64,000 bases of DNA from Enterobacter sp. JBIWA008 (lineage in GTDB: Bacteria; Pseudomonadota; Gammaproteobacteria; Enterobacterales; Enterobacteriaceae). Under the pieces are notes generated by a model. That model did not search any database. It was not told the origin of the DNA and worked only from the letters and a program-made list of their open reading frames with translations. Positions 1 to 9,669 of the stretch are shown piece after piece. How positions within the stretch are numbered: the stretch's first letter is position 1; each line of letters opens with the position of its first letter. The DNA is taken from positions 496,001 through 560,000 of the forward strand of contig NZ_CP074149.1 of NCBI RefSeq assembly GCF_019968765.1, given 5' to 3'. Made by a program: the position numbers and the translations under genes.

Positions 1-195
1 CGCGGCGAACCGGCAGAATTCCCGGTCAACGGCGTGATCGCAGGCTGGATCGAAGCTCTGACCCTGATGCCGGTCGGTTCCAAATGGGAACTGACTATCC
101 CGCATAATCTGGCCTACGGCGAGCGCGGCGCTGGCGCGTCCATCCCGCCATTCAGCACCCTGGTCTTTGAAGTCGAGCTGCTGGAAATTCTGTAA
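1..195 (+). CDS. fklB: FKBP-type peptidyl-prolyl isomerase, C-terminal part
   Basis: Partial gene; the 5' end lies outside the window and 64 codons remain. The reading frame carries the end of an FKBP domain, with [13 protein letters not shown] and the conserved [13 protein letters not shown] loop, and ends ELLEIL. FklB (FKBP22) catalyses proline cis-trans isomerisation. Its position directly upstream of cycA matches the E. coli order. The identity of the family is clear; the choice of fklB over other FKBPs rests on both sequence and neighbourhood. Confidence 0.9.
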   Translation, partial: RGEPAEFPVNGVIAGWIEALTLMPVGSKWELTIPHNLAYGERGAGASIPPFSTLVFEVELLEIL

Positions 196-506
196 TCGAC
201 TTTTCTTATTTCCTCTCCCCGATTGGGGAGGGGAAAATAGCGTGAAAACCTATAGTTACGACGTAATCAATATTTTATCTTGCAAACGAAACTGTTGCGT
301 GTATTTTTGTGAGCTGTTTCGCGCTGTATGAGTGATATGACACTCACTTCCAACATATTATTAACATAATATCTAAATCATAGTATTCATCCCGCCGATT
401 CTTACCTAATATCGATTAGCCCTTACAAGGGAACGTCATCTTTTGACGTATTTAAAGGCCAGAAGAGCCTTAACAACACAGTCAGGCATAAACAGGAAAA
501 TATCAC
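196..506 (+). promoter_or_regulatory. fklB-cycA intergenic region and cycA leader
   Basis: No gene is visible here. A C-rich/G-rich hairpin (CCTCTCCCC, loop GATT, GGGGAGGGG) lies at 212-233 just after fklB; it has no clear T-run, so it may be an mRNA end or a repeat-like palindrome. The DNA then becomes AT-rich (240-410), as expected for the cycA promoter. Two small hairpins precede the gene: CCCT-taca-AGGG near 421-432 and ACGTCA-tctt-TTGACGT near 433-450. Known cycA mRNAs are controlled by the small RNA GcvB; I did not identify a pairing site here. Confidence 0.4.
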
Positions 507-1916
507 ATGGTAGATCAGGTCAAAGTCGTCGCCGACGAAGAGGCGTCGTCTGAACAGTCGCTACGGCGCAATCTCACAAACCGTCATATTCAGCTCATTG
601 CCATCGGGGGTGCCATCGGTACCGGGCTGTTTATGGGGTCAGGCAAAACCATCAGTCTCGCCGGGCCGTCGATCATATTCGTTTATATGATCATCGGTTT
701 TATGCTGTTCTTCGTGATGCGTGCAATGGGTGAACTGCTGCTCTCGAACCTCGAATACAAATCCTTTAGCGACTTCGCTTCTGACCTGCTCGGGCCGTGG
801 GCTGGCTATTTCACCGGCTGGACCTACTGGTTCTGCTGGGTGGTCACCGGTATGGCGGACGTCGTGGCGATTACCGCCTACGCGCAGTTCTGGTTCCCGG
901 GGCTGTCGGACTGGGTCGCCTCGCTGGCGGTCATTATTCTGCTGCTGAGCCTGAACCTCGCCACCGTCAAAATGTTCGGTGAGATGGAGTTCTGGTTCGC
1001 GATGATCAAAATCGTGGCCATCGTTGGGCTCATCGTTGTGGGTCTGGTGATGGTGCTTACCCACTTCCAGTCGCCAACGGGCGTTCAGGCGTCGTTTACC
1101 CATCTGTGGAATGACGGCGGCTGGTTCCCGAAAGGCATTAGCGGCTTCTTTGCCGGCTTCCAGATCGCGGTGTTCGCGTTTGTGGGAATTGAGCTTGTCG
1201 GAACGACCGCTGCGGAAACCAAAGATCCGGAGAAGTCCCTGCCGCGCGCCATCAACTCCATTCCTGTGCGTATCATCATGTTCTACGTCTTCGCGCTGGT
1301 CATCATTATGTCCGTGACGCCGTGGAGCTCCGTGGTACCCACCAAGAGCCCGTTCGTTGAGCTGTTCGTGCTGGTAGGCTTGCCTGCTGCCGCGAGCCTG
1401 ATTAACTTCGTGGTGCTGACCTCTGCGGCCTCTTCCGCGAACAGCGGGGTGTTCTCCACCAGCCGCATGCTTTTTGGTCTGGCGCAGGAAGGCGTAGCGC
1501 CGAGCGCGTTCGCTAAGCTTTCTAAGCGTGCGGTACCGGCAAAAGGGCTGACCTTCTCCTGCATGTGTCTGCTGGGCGGCGTGGTGATGCTCTACGTGAA
1601 CCCAAGCGTGATTGGCGCGTTCACCATGATTACCACGGTCTCTGCGATTCTGTTTATGTTCGTATGGACCATCATCCTCTGTTCATACCTGGTGTACCGC
1701 AAGCAGCGTCCACACCTGCATGAAAAATCGATTTACAAGATGCCGCTGGGCAAGCTGATGTGCTGGGTGTGCATGGCGTTCTTCGTCTTCGTGCTGGTTC
1801 TGCTGACGCTGGAAGATGATACCCGTCAGGCACTCATCGTCACGCCGCTGTGGTTTATCGCGCTGGGGCTGGGCTGGGTGTTTATCGGTAAGAAACGTAT
1901 GGCAGGCGTAAGGTAA
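507..1916 (+). CDS. cycA: D-serine/D-alanine/glycine:H+ symporter
   Basis: The 469-residue product is a full-length amino acid-polyamine-organocation permease of the inner membrane, one residue different in length from E. coli CycA. It has about 12 hydrophobic segments. The N-terminal AIGGAIGTGLFMGSG stretch (about residues 32-46) is the family substrate-binding loop of TM1. CycA imports glycine, D-alanine, D-serine and D-cycloserine with protons. The ATG at 507 follows an aggaaa-type ribosome site and begins the expected MVDQVK N-terminus. It is followed by a strong terminator, so it is probably monocistronic. Confidence 0.96.
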   Translation: MVDQVKVVADEEASSEQSLRRNLTNRHIQLIAIGGAIGTGLFMGSGKTISLAGPSIIFVYMIIGFMLFFVMRAMGELLLSNLEYKSFSDFASDLLGPWAGYFTGWTYWFCWVVTGMADVVAITAYAQFWFPGLSDWVASLAVIILLLSLNLATVKMFGEMEFWFAMIKIVAIVGLIVVGLVMVLTHFQSPTGVQASFTHLWNDGGWFPKGISGFFAGFQIAVFAFVGIELVGTTAAETKDPEKSLPRAINSIPVRIIMFYVFALVIIMSVTPWSSVVPTKSPFVELFVLVGLPAAASLINFVVLTSAASSANSGVFSTSRMLFGLAQEGVAPSAFAKLSKRAVPAKGLTFSCMCLLGGVVMLYVNPSVIGAFTMITTVSAILFMFVWTIILCSYLVYRKQRPHLHEKSIYKMPLGKLMCWVCMAFFVFVLVLLTLEDDTRQALIVTPLWFIALGLGWVFIGKKRMAGVR

Positions 1917-1921
1917 AAGCA

Positions 1922-1949
1922 AAACGGCAACTTCGGTTGCCGTTTTTAG
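1922..1949 (+). terminator. cycA intrinsic terminator
   Basis: A perfect 10-bp stem, AAACGGCAAC with a TTCG tetraloop and GTTGCCGTTT, is followed by T-rich sequence. It starts six bases after the cycA stop. It also lies just downstream of ytfE on the other strand, and the A-run before the stem could let it work in both directions. Confidence 0.9.
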
Positions 1950-1954
1950 TTTTT

Positions 1955-2617
1955 CTATTCCCCAGCTAATGCCCGCGGGAACAGAACGTTGTTCTCAAGA
2001 CTGATGTGTTCCATCAGGTCGTCGATCATCTCGTTAATGCCGTTGTACATCGCTTTCCACGTTGTGCACGCTTCTGGCGGCGGCGTGACGTTGTGGGTGG
2101 TGTGTTTGATCACTTCCAGCAGTTCGCCCGCGTCATCATGCTCGCTTTCCATTACGCTGATAGGCCCCATCGCCTGGCTGCCCATTCCATGTTTGATCAT
2201 CGGGAAGAGGATCTGCTCTTCTTTCATCATATGGCTGGAAAGCTCTTCGTGCAGCAGGGTCAGGTACTTTGCCAGACCGCGCGGTACGGAAGGTTTGTCG
2301 GCATGTACGCGCTCAACTTTGGTCGCCTGCAGGATCAGTTCCGGCAGCTGTTCACGGTGACGGTCATGGTAACGTACGATGATATGGTCGATGATTTCAG
2401 CGAGCGGGGCGGTTCGCCAGTCTTTGTCGACGGGCTGCTCGGCCAGCAGCGCCAGCTCTGCTTCAATCACCTCAACGTCCAGCTCTTTGCGTGAGGCCGC
2501 ATGCGCAAGGGTTTGCTTACCGCCGCAGCAGTAATCCATATCGTATTTACGGAACAGCGCAGAAGCGCGAGGGATGGAGAGCGCCAGCTCGCCAAGGGGT
2601 TGGTCGCGAAAGGCCAT
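1955..2617 (-). CDS. ytfE: Iron-sulfur cluster repair di-iron protein YtfE (RIC)
   Basis: The 220-residue product has the E. coli length. Its N-terminal ScdA domain carries the C30-C31 pair (DYCCGGK). The hemerythrin-like four-helix domain shows the di-iron ligands H84, H105, H129, E133 and later histidines including the one in MEHISLEN. The protein restores Fe-S clusters damaged by nitric oxide and peroxide. A near-perfect NsrR operator sits 27 bp upstream, which fits nitrosative-stress control. Confidence 0.96.
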   Translation of the reverse strand: MAFRDQPLGELALSIPRASALFRKYDMDYCCGGKQTLAHAASRKELDVEVIEAELALLAEQPVDKDWRTAPLAEIIDHIIVRYHDRHREQLPELILQATKVERVHADKPSVPRGLAKYLTLLHEELSSHMMKEEQILFPMIKHGMGSQAMGPISVMESEHDDAGELLEVIKHTTHNVTPPPEACTTWKAMYNGINEMIDDLMEHISLENNVLFPRALAGE

Positions 2618-2643
2618 AGCAGTTACCTCGTCATCAATAATAT

Positions 2644-2666
2644 AAGATGCATATTAAATGCATCTT
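2644..2666 (-). promoter_or_regulatory. NsrR operator of ytfE
   Basis: Two perfectly inverted 9-bp arms, AAGATGCAT and ATGCATCTT, are separated by 5 bp (ATTAA). This is the known NsrR motif of two AAGATGCATTT-type half sites. Its position immediately before ytfE implies repression that nitric oxide relieves. Confidence 0.9.
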
Positions 2667-2795
2667 TATCGCGGCGCTATAACCCTTTAGAGGGAAGGGA
2701 GAAAGTGAGATGCAGATCACAAAAAAATACTGCATTTAACTCTCTGAATGGACTTAGGAAAGTGGTTTAGAAACTTTTTAAAGGTGTAGAAACAG

Positions 2796-2822
2796 TAAAC
2801 AACCCGCCGTGCCTGCCGATAT
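2796..2822 (+). promoter_or_regulatory. Sigma-28 (FliA) promoter of the first chemoreceptor
   Basis: TAAA (2796-2799), exactly 15 bases, then GCCGATAT (2815-2822) matches the flagellar sigma-28 consensus TAAA-N15-GCCGATAA at all but one position. It lies 40 bp before the receptor start and places the gene in the motility regulon. Confidence 0.85.
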
Positions 2823-2861
2823 ATCCACGTCAGACAAACCTGCATATAACAAAGGCAACGC

Positions 2862-4511
2862 ATGTTTAAACGTATAAAAGTCATTACCCTTCTGATTTCG
2901 GTGCTGCTTGTGCTCGGGATCATGCAAGTGATTTCCGCCGGTATCTTTATCAACGCGCTGAATAACGATAAAGACAACTTCACCGTGTCGCAGCTCTCCA
3001 GCAAGAACGTGGCGGAGTTTACCGATGCGTGGATCAGTCTGAACCAGGCGCGCGTCACCCTGAACCGCGGGATGTTGCGCCTGCAAAGCAGCATGGCCTC
3101 TCAGATTAACGGCGGTCAGCTCAATGAGTTGGTCAACACGGCGAAAAATCTGCTCGCCGATGCGCAGGTCCATTACGATAAATACTATGCCCTGCCAAAT
3201 ACGCCCGGCCTGGATGAGAACCTGACTAACCAACTCGAAGAGCAGTACCGCATGTACTCTGCAACGCTGACGCAAATGAACGTTCTGCTGAGCCAGGGCA
3301 ATCTGGAAGATATGTTCAAGCAGAACGCGGAGCAAAAGCAAAACGCGATGCAGAAGGTTTATCGTGAATGGCGCGAGGCGCAGGCAACGCTCACCGATAA
3401 AGGCATCCAGGACAATGAAAGTGATTACAAGCACATCCTGTGGATCCTCTCTGCGGTTATGCTGCTGGTGATAGTGGTGATTATTTCCAGCTGGGTAGCC
3501 ATGCGCCGCGTGCTGTTGCTGCCTCTGGAAGAGGTGATTAACCATATTCGTGCCATTGCGGCGGGGGATTTAACCCAGCCGATTCAGGCTGAAGGTAAGA
3601 ACGAAATGGCTATCCTGGCGCGCAACGTTCAGGAGATGCAAACCTCGCTAGCGAACACAGTAGGCGTGGTGCGTGAAGGCGCAGATACGATTTACACCGG
3701 TGCAGGAGAAATCTCTGCGGGCAGCAACGATCTCTCTTCACGTACCGAGCAGCAGGCCGCTTCTCTGGAAGAAACGGCAGCCAGCATGGAACAGCTGACG
3801 GCAACCGTGAAGCAGAACGCCGATAACGCGCGTCAGGCTTCCCGTCTGGCGCTGGACGCCTCCTCTACGGCGAAGAAGGGCGGAAACGTGGTTGAAGGCG
3901 TGGTGCGTACGATGGACGAAATCGCCACCAGTTCCAGTAAAATCGCGCAAATTACTAACGTGATCGACGGTATTGCCTTCCAGACTAACATCCTGGCGTT
4001 GAACGCGGCGGTGGAAGCGGCGCGCGCGGGCGAGCAGGGCCGTGGTTTTGCGGTGGTGGCAGGGGAAGTGCGTACTCTCGCCCAGCGCAGCGCCCAGGCG
4101 GCGAAAGAGATCAAAGCGCTGATCGATGATTCCGGTGAACGCGTGAGCGCGGGCTCCCAGCTGGTTAACGAAGCCGGGGAGACGATGGCAGAGATCGTCA
4201 ATGCGGTCACCCGCGTCACCGACATCATGGGTGAAATTGCCTCGGCCTCTGACGAGCAGAGCCGCGGTATCGACCAGGTGGGCCAGGCGGTAGCCGAGAT
4301 GGACCGCGTGACCCAGCAGAACGCCTCGCTGGTAGAGGAATCTGCAGCCGCGGCTGCGGCGCTGGAAGATCAGGCTGCACGCCTGAACGAAGCGGTGGCG
4401 GTGTTCAAAATTACCCGTAACCAGGCGGTCAAAGCGGCGCCGGTGAAAACCTATGTGCCAAAAGCGCAGCCTGTAGCGACGGCATCAGAAGGGAACTGGG
4501 AAACGTTTTAA
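2862..4511 (+). CDS. Methyl-accepting chemotaxis protein, Tsr-type
   Basis: A 549-residue transmembrane chemoreceptor. TM1 is about 7-30, a periplasmic four-helix bundle follows, TM2 is about 190-212, then HAMP and a long cytoplasmic coiled coil with the conserved tip ([20 protein letters not shown]). Residues R64, N68, R69 and R73 sit exactly where Tsr binds the amino-acid carboxylate and amino groups, so the ligand is probably an amino acid such as serine. The C-terminus ends in NWETF, the pentapeptide that tethers CheR and CheB, marking a high-abundance receptor. It is inserted between ytfE and ytfF compared with E. coli K-12. Confidence 0.93.
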   Translation: MFKRIKVITLLISVLLVLGIMQVISAGIFINALNNDKDNFTVSQLSSKNVAEFTDAWISLNQARVTLNRGMLRLQSSMASQINGGQLNELVNTAKNLLADAQVHYDKYYALPNTPGLDENLTNQLEEQYRMYSATLTQMNVLLSQGNLEDMFKQNAEQKQNAMQKVYREWREAQATLTDKGIQDNESDYKHILWILSAVMLLVIVVIISSWVAMRRVLLLPLEEVINHIRAIAAGDLTQPIQAEGKNEMAILARNVQEMQTSLANTVGVVREGADTIYTGAGEISAGSNDLSSRTEQQAASLEETAASMEQLTATVKQNADNARQASRLALDASSTAKKGGNVVEGVVRTMDEIATSSSKIAQITNVIDGIAFQTNILALNAAVEAARAGEQGRGFAVVAGEVRTLAQRSAQAAKEIKALIDDSGERVSAGSQLVNEAGETMAEIVNAVTRVTDIMGEIASASDEQSRGIDQVGQAVAEMDRVTQQNASLVEESAAAAAALEDQAARLNEAVAVFKITRNQAVKAAPVKTYVPKAQPVATASEGNWETF

Positions 4512-4516
4512 CATCA

Positions 4517-4546
4517 TGCCGGGTAAGGCAAAGCCGCCCCCCGGCA
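4517..4546. repeat. REP-like palindrome between convergent genes
   Basis: The inverted pair TGCCGGG and CCCGGCA with a GC-rich centre (taaggcaaagccg) resembles enterobacterial REP elements. It fills the gap between the chemoreceptor and ytfF, which converge, and may protect or end both mRNAs. Confidence 0.6.
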
Positions 4547-4550
4547 AAAA

Positions 4551-5525
4551 TCACATCTCCGAAGCCGGAACGACCCTCGCTTTTTCCGGCTTCGCTCTTA
4601 CCGCCATCACCACCCCCACCACCAGCAGCGCGATCCCGCAGGCCGTGAATAACGGCGGCACGCTCTGGCGCATCAGGAAGGTATAAAGCAGTCCGGCCAG
4701 AGTTTCGAAGACAATCAGCGGCCCTAAAATCACCGTCGGCAGCTTCTGGCTGGCAATGTTCCAGCACAGCGCGCCCACCCACGAGCACAGCACCGCAATC
4801 GCAACCATTAAGCCAGTAAACACCCACGGTCTTGGCCCGAAGGGCTGGGCGAAGTCTGGCTGTTGATGGCCTAACCAGATGCACGCGCCGGCATATCCCA
4901 CCAGTGAGACGGGCAGCGTGACCAGCGCCTGCGCCGTCGCCCACATCATCGGGTGCTTGTCCGGGTTCTCCCGCAGCCAGCGCGCGTTGCGCAGGGCATA
5001 CCATGCCCAGCACGCCACGGAAATGAACGCCAGCACAATGCCAGTACCGTAACGCCACAGGTCAACACCAGCCTGCCCGTGACGTAGCTCAGCAATATTG
5101 ACGCATACCAGCCCCACGGCGGTACATACCAGCGCTGGCGCCATTTTTGACCACGCCAGTTTGCCATCGCGGTGGCTGTAGAGCAGGTTAGCAAAGACGG
5201 GGATGACGACCGGCAGCGTGCCGATAATCATGGTAGATACCGGAGCACCGGTACGCTGAATGGCACTCGCGAGGCAAACGTAGTAGATAAGATTGCCCAT
5301 CATGGTCAGCGCCAGCGCGGTCCCCCAGTCCTGACGGCTGAGCTGACGCAATCGCGTGCGTCCCAGCCACGCCAGGGGCAGAGCAATCAGCCCGAGCGCC
5401 AGATAACGTCCGGTCGACTGCAGTATTGCCGGATACTCGGGCACGATCAGCGGGCCGACAAAAATCAGTCCCCACATCATCCCGGCCAGCAGGGCATACA
5501 ACACTCCACTAATCATTTTTTCCAT
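4551..5525 (-). CDS. ytfF: DMT-family (EamA) transporter YtfF
   Basis: The 324-residue product has ten hydrophobic segments in the duplicated EamA arrangement and ends in a basic cytoplasmic tail. DMT proteins of this type are inner-membrane exporters or importers of small metabolites. The substrate of YtfF is not established. It starts 67 bp after the stop of an AraC-type regulator on the same strand, so the two may be co-transcribed and the regulator may control the transporter. Confidence 0.88.
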   Translation of the reverse strand: MEKMISGVLYALLAGMMWGLIFVGPLIVPEYPAILQSTGRYLALGLIALPLAWLGRTRLRQLSRQDWGTALALTMMGNLIYYVCLASAIQRTGAPVSTMIIGTLPVVIPVFANLLYSHRDGKLAWSKMAPALVCTAVGLVCVNIAELRHGQAGVDLWRYGTGIVLAFISVACWAWYALRNARWLRENPDKHPMMWATAQALVTLPVSLVGYAGACIWLGHQQPDFAQPFGPRPWVFTGLMVAIAVLCSWVGALCWNIASQKLPTVILGPLIVFETLAGLLYTFLMRQSVPPLFTACGIALLVVGVVMAVRAKPEKARVVPASEM

Positions 5526-5592
5526 CCACAGGTATTTACGCTGTATGCAGTGTAGGAGGGGAAAATGCGCGCGTATTGTATGAGGTTGCGCA

Positions 5593-6438
5593 TTAGCGCC
5601 GGGTGACCTGCTTCTGGTAGCGGACGGGGGTAATGCCGTAGCGGTGGGTAAACGCGCGGGTTAAATGCGACTGGTCGGTCAGTCCGGTCGCGGCGGCGAC
5701 CTCTGCCGCGGGCATGCCGTGCGTGAGGAACGCTTTGGCGCGCCAGAGGCGAATGGCCATCAGCATCTGGTGCGGCGTCACGTGAAAATGGGCTTTGAAC
5801 TGGCGCTGGAAGTGGTACGGGCTGAGCGAAACGACGCTGGCCAGCTCGTCCAGCGTCAGGGCGCGCATATAGTTGTCGTGCAGATACTCGCGCACGCGTT
5901 CGAAGCGGTGCGCGCCTTCCTGAACCACTGGCGCATGATGGGCAAACGGCCGGAAGGTCTCAATCAGATCCAGCAGTAATCCTTTTTGCGCAAGCGGATC
6001 GTCCGTATGCCACAAGCCGTAAATGAGCCTGCCAATTTGCTGCGAGCGCAGCGGGTCATGACGCGTGACATCGCTAAACCACCAGTGCCGGAGGCCGGTC
6101 ACCTCTTCCAGCAGATCGGGTTCGATATAGACCATCCGGTAGCGCCAGCCGCCTTCGGTGGCGGATTCGCCGGTATGGATCTCGTCCGGGTTCATGGTGA
6201 CGACGGATTTTTCCACCGCGAGATGCTGGGTACCGCGATAGCGAAAGCGCTCGGCACCGGTTTCAATCGTGCCGATCCCGAAGGCTTCATGGGTGTGAGG
6301 CTCAAAGGCGTAGTCAGAAATATGCGCATGATAAAGCTCCAGGCCCGGCAGCTGTGCCAGATGGCGAAAGCGTGCGCTGTCTCTTTCATCATTAAACTGT
6401 TCCGGTACGCCTTGCACGGTGAGCCTCCTCGTGGTCAT
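5593..6438 (-). CDS. AraC-family regulator with cupin-like sensor
   Basis: A 281-residue regulator. The N-terminal half has a His-rich cupin-like pattern (HAHISDYAFEPHTHEAFGIG, about residues 37-56) typical of AraC_binding domains. The C-terminal half carries two helix-turn-helix units (about 180-275), with LSPYHFQRQFKAHF and LTDQSHLTRAFTHRYG. AraC regulators next to efflux-type transporters commonly control them, and ytfF is the next gene. This gene is not at this place in E. coli K-12. The effector is unknown. Confidence 0.85.
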   Translation of the reverse strand: MTTRRLTVQGVPEQFNDERDSARFRHLAQLPGLELYHAHISDYAFEPHTHEAFGIGTIETGAERFRYRGTQHLAVEKSVVTMNPDEIHTGESATEGGWRYRMVYIEPDLLEEVTGLRHWWFSDVTRHDPLRSQQIGRLIYGLWHTDDPLAQKGLLLDLIETFRPFAHHAPVVQEGAHRFERVREYLHDNYMRALTLDELASVVSLSPYHFQRQFKAHFHVTPHQMLMAIRLWRAKAFLTHGMPAAEVAAATGLTDQSHLTRAFTHRYGITPVRYQKQVTRR

Positions 6439-6465
6439 CTTTTCATTATCAGAGATGATCGGGGT

Positions 6466-7509
6466 TTATGCACTAAACATCTTTGCCCGAACGGTTTTAC
6501 GGTAATCCCCCGGTGAAACCGTTGTTTTATGCTTAAACTGGCGATTGAAGTGCGCAATATCCTGATATCCAACCGCATTCGCGATTTCCTGAATGCTTAG
6601 ATTGGTGGATTGCAGCATTGTCATGGCGGATTCAATTCTGGCGGTTAATAAATACTGCAGAGGGGACATGTCGGTGGCATTTTTAAAGCGGCGATTAAAG
6701 TTGCGCAAACTCATGCCAGCCATATCTGCAAGATTTTGCATAGATATATCCGATGCGCAGTTGGCTTTTATCCAGATTTGAATTTGCACGATATCTTCAT
6801 CCGGATGGGGTTTGTTTTCTTCACTGTAGCATTGACGCTCAAACTGGCTACGAATTTCATGGAAAAATGTCCGTTGAGTATGTGTGGCTACGCGCTTCCC
6901 GTATATCGTTTCTATAAAATGGATCGTCAGATCTGACAGGGCCTTAACGCTTGCGGCGCAGAAAATATTATCGGCCTGCGTGAGAAAATGCTTTGTTTGT
7001 AATTTTACGCTGGGGTAGTCGCGCGCGAATTGTTTGAAGTAATGCCAGTGGGTGGTGGCGGGCTTCCCGTTGAGCAGTCCCGACTCCGCCAGAAAACAGC
7101 ACCCCGTTCCGACGGCGGCAATGCGGGTTCCTCGCGCGGCCTGCTCGGTCAGCCATTCCAGAAGTTCAGGCTGTTGTCTGACCACTGCGCGAGGATTGCG
7201 CCACAGGGCAGGAAGATAGATAACGTCATAGTGCCTGTATGCGGCAAGGGTGGTATCGGCGATAATACTAAAGCCGCTGTGCGTCAGGATGGGCTCGCTG
7301 TTTATGCCAATGGTGTTCACCTTCAGAATATTCTCCGGGCGACAGAGCCTGAAGGGTGACTTCTCCTGTTTGTGCGTGACTGCGTGGGATGTTATTTTTT
7401 GCTCGGCTAAATAGCTACTGGCTGCGGCTTTCCACATTTCAATCGGAAGACTGAGACCGGAACTTAGCATGCGTTCGCATAACACAAATCCTATTTGTGT
7501 ATTTGTCAT
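6466..7509 (-). CDS. GlxA-type transcriptional regulator (DJ-1/PfpI plus AraC HTH)
   Basis: The 347-residue product joins an N-terminal class-I glutamine amidotransferase-like fold (about 1-200, with VGTGCCFLAESGLLNGKPATT around the nucleophile-elbow position) to a C-terminal AraC double helix-turn-helix (about 240-340, LRNFNRRFKNAT and DIAHFNRQFKHK). It is transcribed divergently from the FabY-type synthase, with 176 bp between the starts, so it is the best candidate regulator of that gene. Its ligand cannot be read from the sequence. Confidence 0.88.
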   Translation of the reverse strand: MTNTQIGFVLCERMLSSGLSLPIEMWKAAASSYLAEQKITSHAVTHKQEKSPFRLCRPENILKVNTIGINSEPILTHSGFSIIADTTLAAYRHYDVIYLPALWRNPRAVVRQQPELLEWLTEQAARGTRIAAVGTGCCFLAESGLLNGKPATTHWHYFKQFARDYPSVKLQTKHFLTQADNIFCAASVKALSDLTIHFIETIYGKRVATHTQRTFFHEIRSQFERQCYSEENKPHPDEDIVQIQIWIKANCASDISMQNLADMAGMSLRNFNRRFKNATDMSPLQYLLTARIESAMTMLQSTNLSIQEIANAVGYQDIAHFNRQFKHKTTVSPGDYRKTVRAKMFSA

Positions 7510-7685
7510 TTATTATTAATACCTGTTTTGACTATTATTTTTGGCAGTTCATCGTTGTCCTGGCCAAAAAAGTCAGCATTTTGGCTGGATTTTCATATTA
7601 GCTTTTGTTGGTAATTTGTAAACTGATATCTGAAATTATCGCACTTACTTAATCAAATAAATTCACGACCACTACAGGATGAATT
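7510..7685. promoter_or_regulatory. Divergent promoter region of the GlxA-type regulator and fabY-like gene
   Basis: 176 bp of AT-rich sequence between two divergent starts. It contains TTTGGC/GCCAAAA-like inverted words (near 7540-7580: TTTTTGGCAG, TGGCCAAAAAAG, TTTTGGCTGG), which could be binding sites for the adjacent AraC-type regulator. No operator is certain. The fabY-like ATG at 7686 is preceded by acaggatgaatt as ribosome site. Confidence 0.4.
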
Positions 7686-9584
7686 ATGGTGAAATTACCC
7701 GTAATAACGGCTTTTGGCGGCTATAGTCCAGCTGGTCGTAGTTCTTCACATCATGCATTTCGGCGAATGATTATTGAGTCATTATCAGAAGAAGAAAGGC
7801 AGGAGACGTTATTATCGCTATCCGTCCTGATGGGCATGCTTAAATATGATGGAGATGGCTATTGCGATATTTCTGGTAAAAGACTTACACCCGCTCAGGC
7901 CGCAGAGAAGATAAAAGACGAGGTGCTTGAGGGAACCCTTATTAGAGAAATTACGCGCGACTATTTTAATGTCAATGCTATTGTCAGCCATGCAAAACTG
8001 AATATGGCTTCAGGCGAAGAAGGATTCAGTTTTAATATATCTGCCAGACAATTACCTCACCCCTTGCCGGCGGGATGGCACGTTGAAGAATTAGCGGATC
8101 GGCGTGTCCGTATCACCGTTCAGGGAGAGATGGACTGTAATATTGAGGCGTTGCTGCGCACGGAGGTTCAGGCGGCAGGGCTGTTGCCGCAGGGATTCCG
8201 CCCGGGTGACCATTACAATTCGCAGTTCCATCCGCGGGCGCTACAAATTGCGATTGTCGGCGCGTCAGACGCCATCAACGCCCTGGGGATCCCGTGGCGA
8301 GAGATACAGGCAAAAATCGCGCCGGATCGGCTCGGTGTCTATTCGGGCAATATCATGGGGCAGCTCGACGATTATGGCTTTGGCGGAATGCTGCAGTCGC
8401 GCCTTAAAGGCCAGCGCGTCAGCGCCAAACAGTGTCCGCTGGGCCTGAACAGCATGTGCGCCGATTTCCTCAATGCGTATGTGCTGGGTAGCGTCGGTCA
8501 TACCAGCGCCACGCTGGGGGCGTGCGCCACGTTTCTGTATAACCTGAATGCGGCAGTTGAAGATATCAAGGCGGGACGCATTCGCGTGGCCGTTGTGGGC
8601 AGCGCCGAAGCGCCGGTCACCTCCGAAGTGATTGAAGGATTCGACGCCATGGGCGCCCTGGCAACGGAGAGCAAGCTTAAGCACATTGATGAAACGGAAA
8701 CGGCCGACTGGCGCAACAGCAGCCGCCCGTTTGGCAACAGCTGCGGTTTTGTGATCGCAGAGTCCAGCCAGTATGTCGTGTTAATGGACGACGAACTGGC
8801 GCTGCAGCTTGGCGCAGAGATCCACGGTTCGGTGGGGAATGTCTTCATTAATGCTGACGGCTTTAAACGTTCTATTGCGTCACCGGGGCCGGGGAACTAC
8901 ATCACCATGGCGAAAGCCGTAGCCTCTGCGGTATCGATGGCCGGGATCGAGACGGTGCAGAAGGGATCGTTTATTCAGGCGCATGGATCAAGCACGCCGA
9001 AGAATTGCGTCTCCGAGGCGGATATTTTTGACCGCGTTGCGCAAGCCTTTTCAATTCGCAACTGGCCGGTGACGGCGGTGAAATCATATCTCGGTCACTC
9101 CCTGGGGCCCGCCAGCGGCGACCAGCTCATCAGCTGCCTCGGCGTCTTCCGCTATGGTATTTTGCCGGGAATTAAAAGCCTGTCGCACATTGCGCCGCAG
9201 GTGAATAACGCACGCTTAACCATTCCTGTTCAGGACTGCAAATTAGAGGAAGGCCAGGGGCAAATCGCCTTTATTAATTCAAAAGGCTTTGGCGGGAATA
9301 ACGCCACGGGGGTGGTTTACTCGCCAAAGCTTACCCATCAATGGTTGCGCAAACGCTACGGGGACGCGGTGTATGCGGATTATCAGCAGCGTAACCGCCT
9401 GGTGCGACGTCAGGCGAACGCATACGACGAGGCGGCGTCGCAGGGTGAGCTCAATGTCATTTATCTGTTCGGCCAGCAGGGAATAAATGAGGAAGATATT
9501 AAGATTGATATGAACGGCATCACCATTCCCGGATTTGAAAAACCGATAACGTACGCGAAGGATAAAGAATACCCGGACTTTTAA
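7686..9584 (+). CDS. FabY-type beta-ketoacyl-ACP synthase
   Basis: A 632-residue thiolase-fold synthase. Length and sequence recall Pseudomonas aeruginosa FabY (PA5174, about 634 residues), including the N-terminal ITAFGGYSPAGRSS and the SKGFGGNNATGV block. The active-site set is present: C280 (GACATFLYN), H433 (QAHGSSTP), K466 and H471 (VKSYLGHSLG). P. aeruginosa FabY condenses acetyl-CoA with malonyl-ACP to start fatty acid synthesis, replacing FabH. Enterobacteria already have FabH, so this is an accessory initiator or a dedicated synthase. The match is from memory of the family, not an alignment. Confidence 0.85.
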   Translation: MVKLPVITAFGGYSPAGRSSSHHAFRRMIIESLSEEERQETLLSLSVLMGMLKYDGDGYCDISGKRLTPAQAAEKIKDEVLEGTLIREITRDYFNVNAIVSHAKLNMASGEEGFSFNISARQLPHPLPAGWHVEELADRRVRITVQGEMDCNIEALLRTEVQAAGLLPQGFRPGDHYNSQFHPRALQIAIVGASDAINALGIPWREIQAKIAPDRLGVYSGNIMGQLDDYGFGGMLQSRLKGQRVSAKQCPLGLNSMCADFLNAYVLGSVGHTSATLGACATFLYNLNAAVEDIKAGRIRVAVVGSAEAPVTSEVIEGFDAMGALATESKLKHIDETETADWRNSSRPFGNSCGFVIAESSQYVVLMDDELALQLGAEIHGSVGNVFINADGFKRSIASPGPGNYITMAKAVASAVSMAGIETVQKGSFIQAHGSSTPKNCVSEADIFDRVAQAFSIRNWPVTAVKSYLGHSLGPASGDQLISCLGVFRYGILPGIKSLSHIAPQVNNARLTIPVQDCKLEEGQGQIAFINSKGFGGNNATGVVYSPKLTHQWLRKRYGDAVYADYQQRNRLVRRQANAYDEAASQGELNVIYLFGQQGINEEDIKIDMNGITIPGFEKPITYAKDKEYPDF

Positions 9585-9618
9585 TCGTTATATCTGATTT
9601 TATTAATAATAAAGATGA

Positions 9619-9647
9619 GCGGGCCGGGTAAGGGAAATCACCCGGCC
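9619..9647. repeat. REP-like palindrome / convergent terminator
   Basis: GGCCGGGT and ACCCGGCC flank a short loop (aagggaaatc) between the convergent fabY-like and qorB genes. It has the shape of a REP unit; no T-run follows. Confidence 0.55.
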
Positions 9648-9669
9648 GCAGGAAAGAACGGTGACACCG

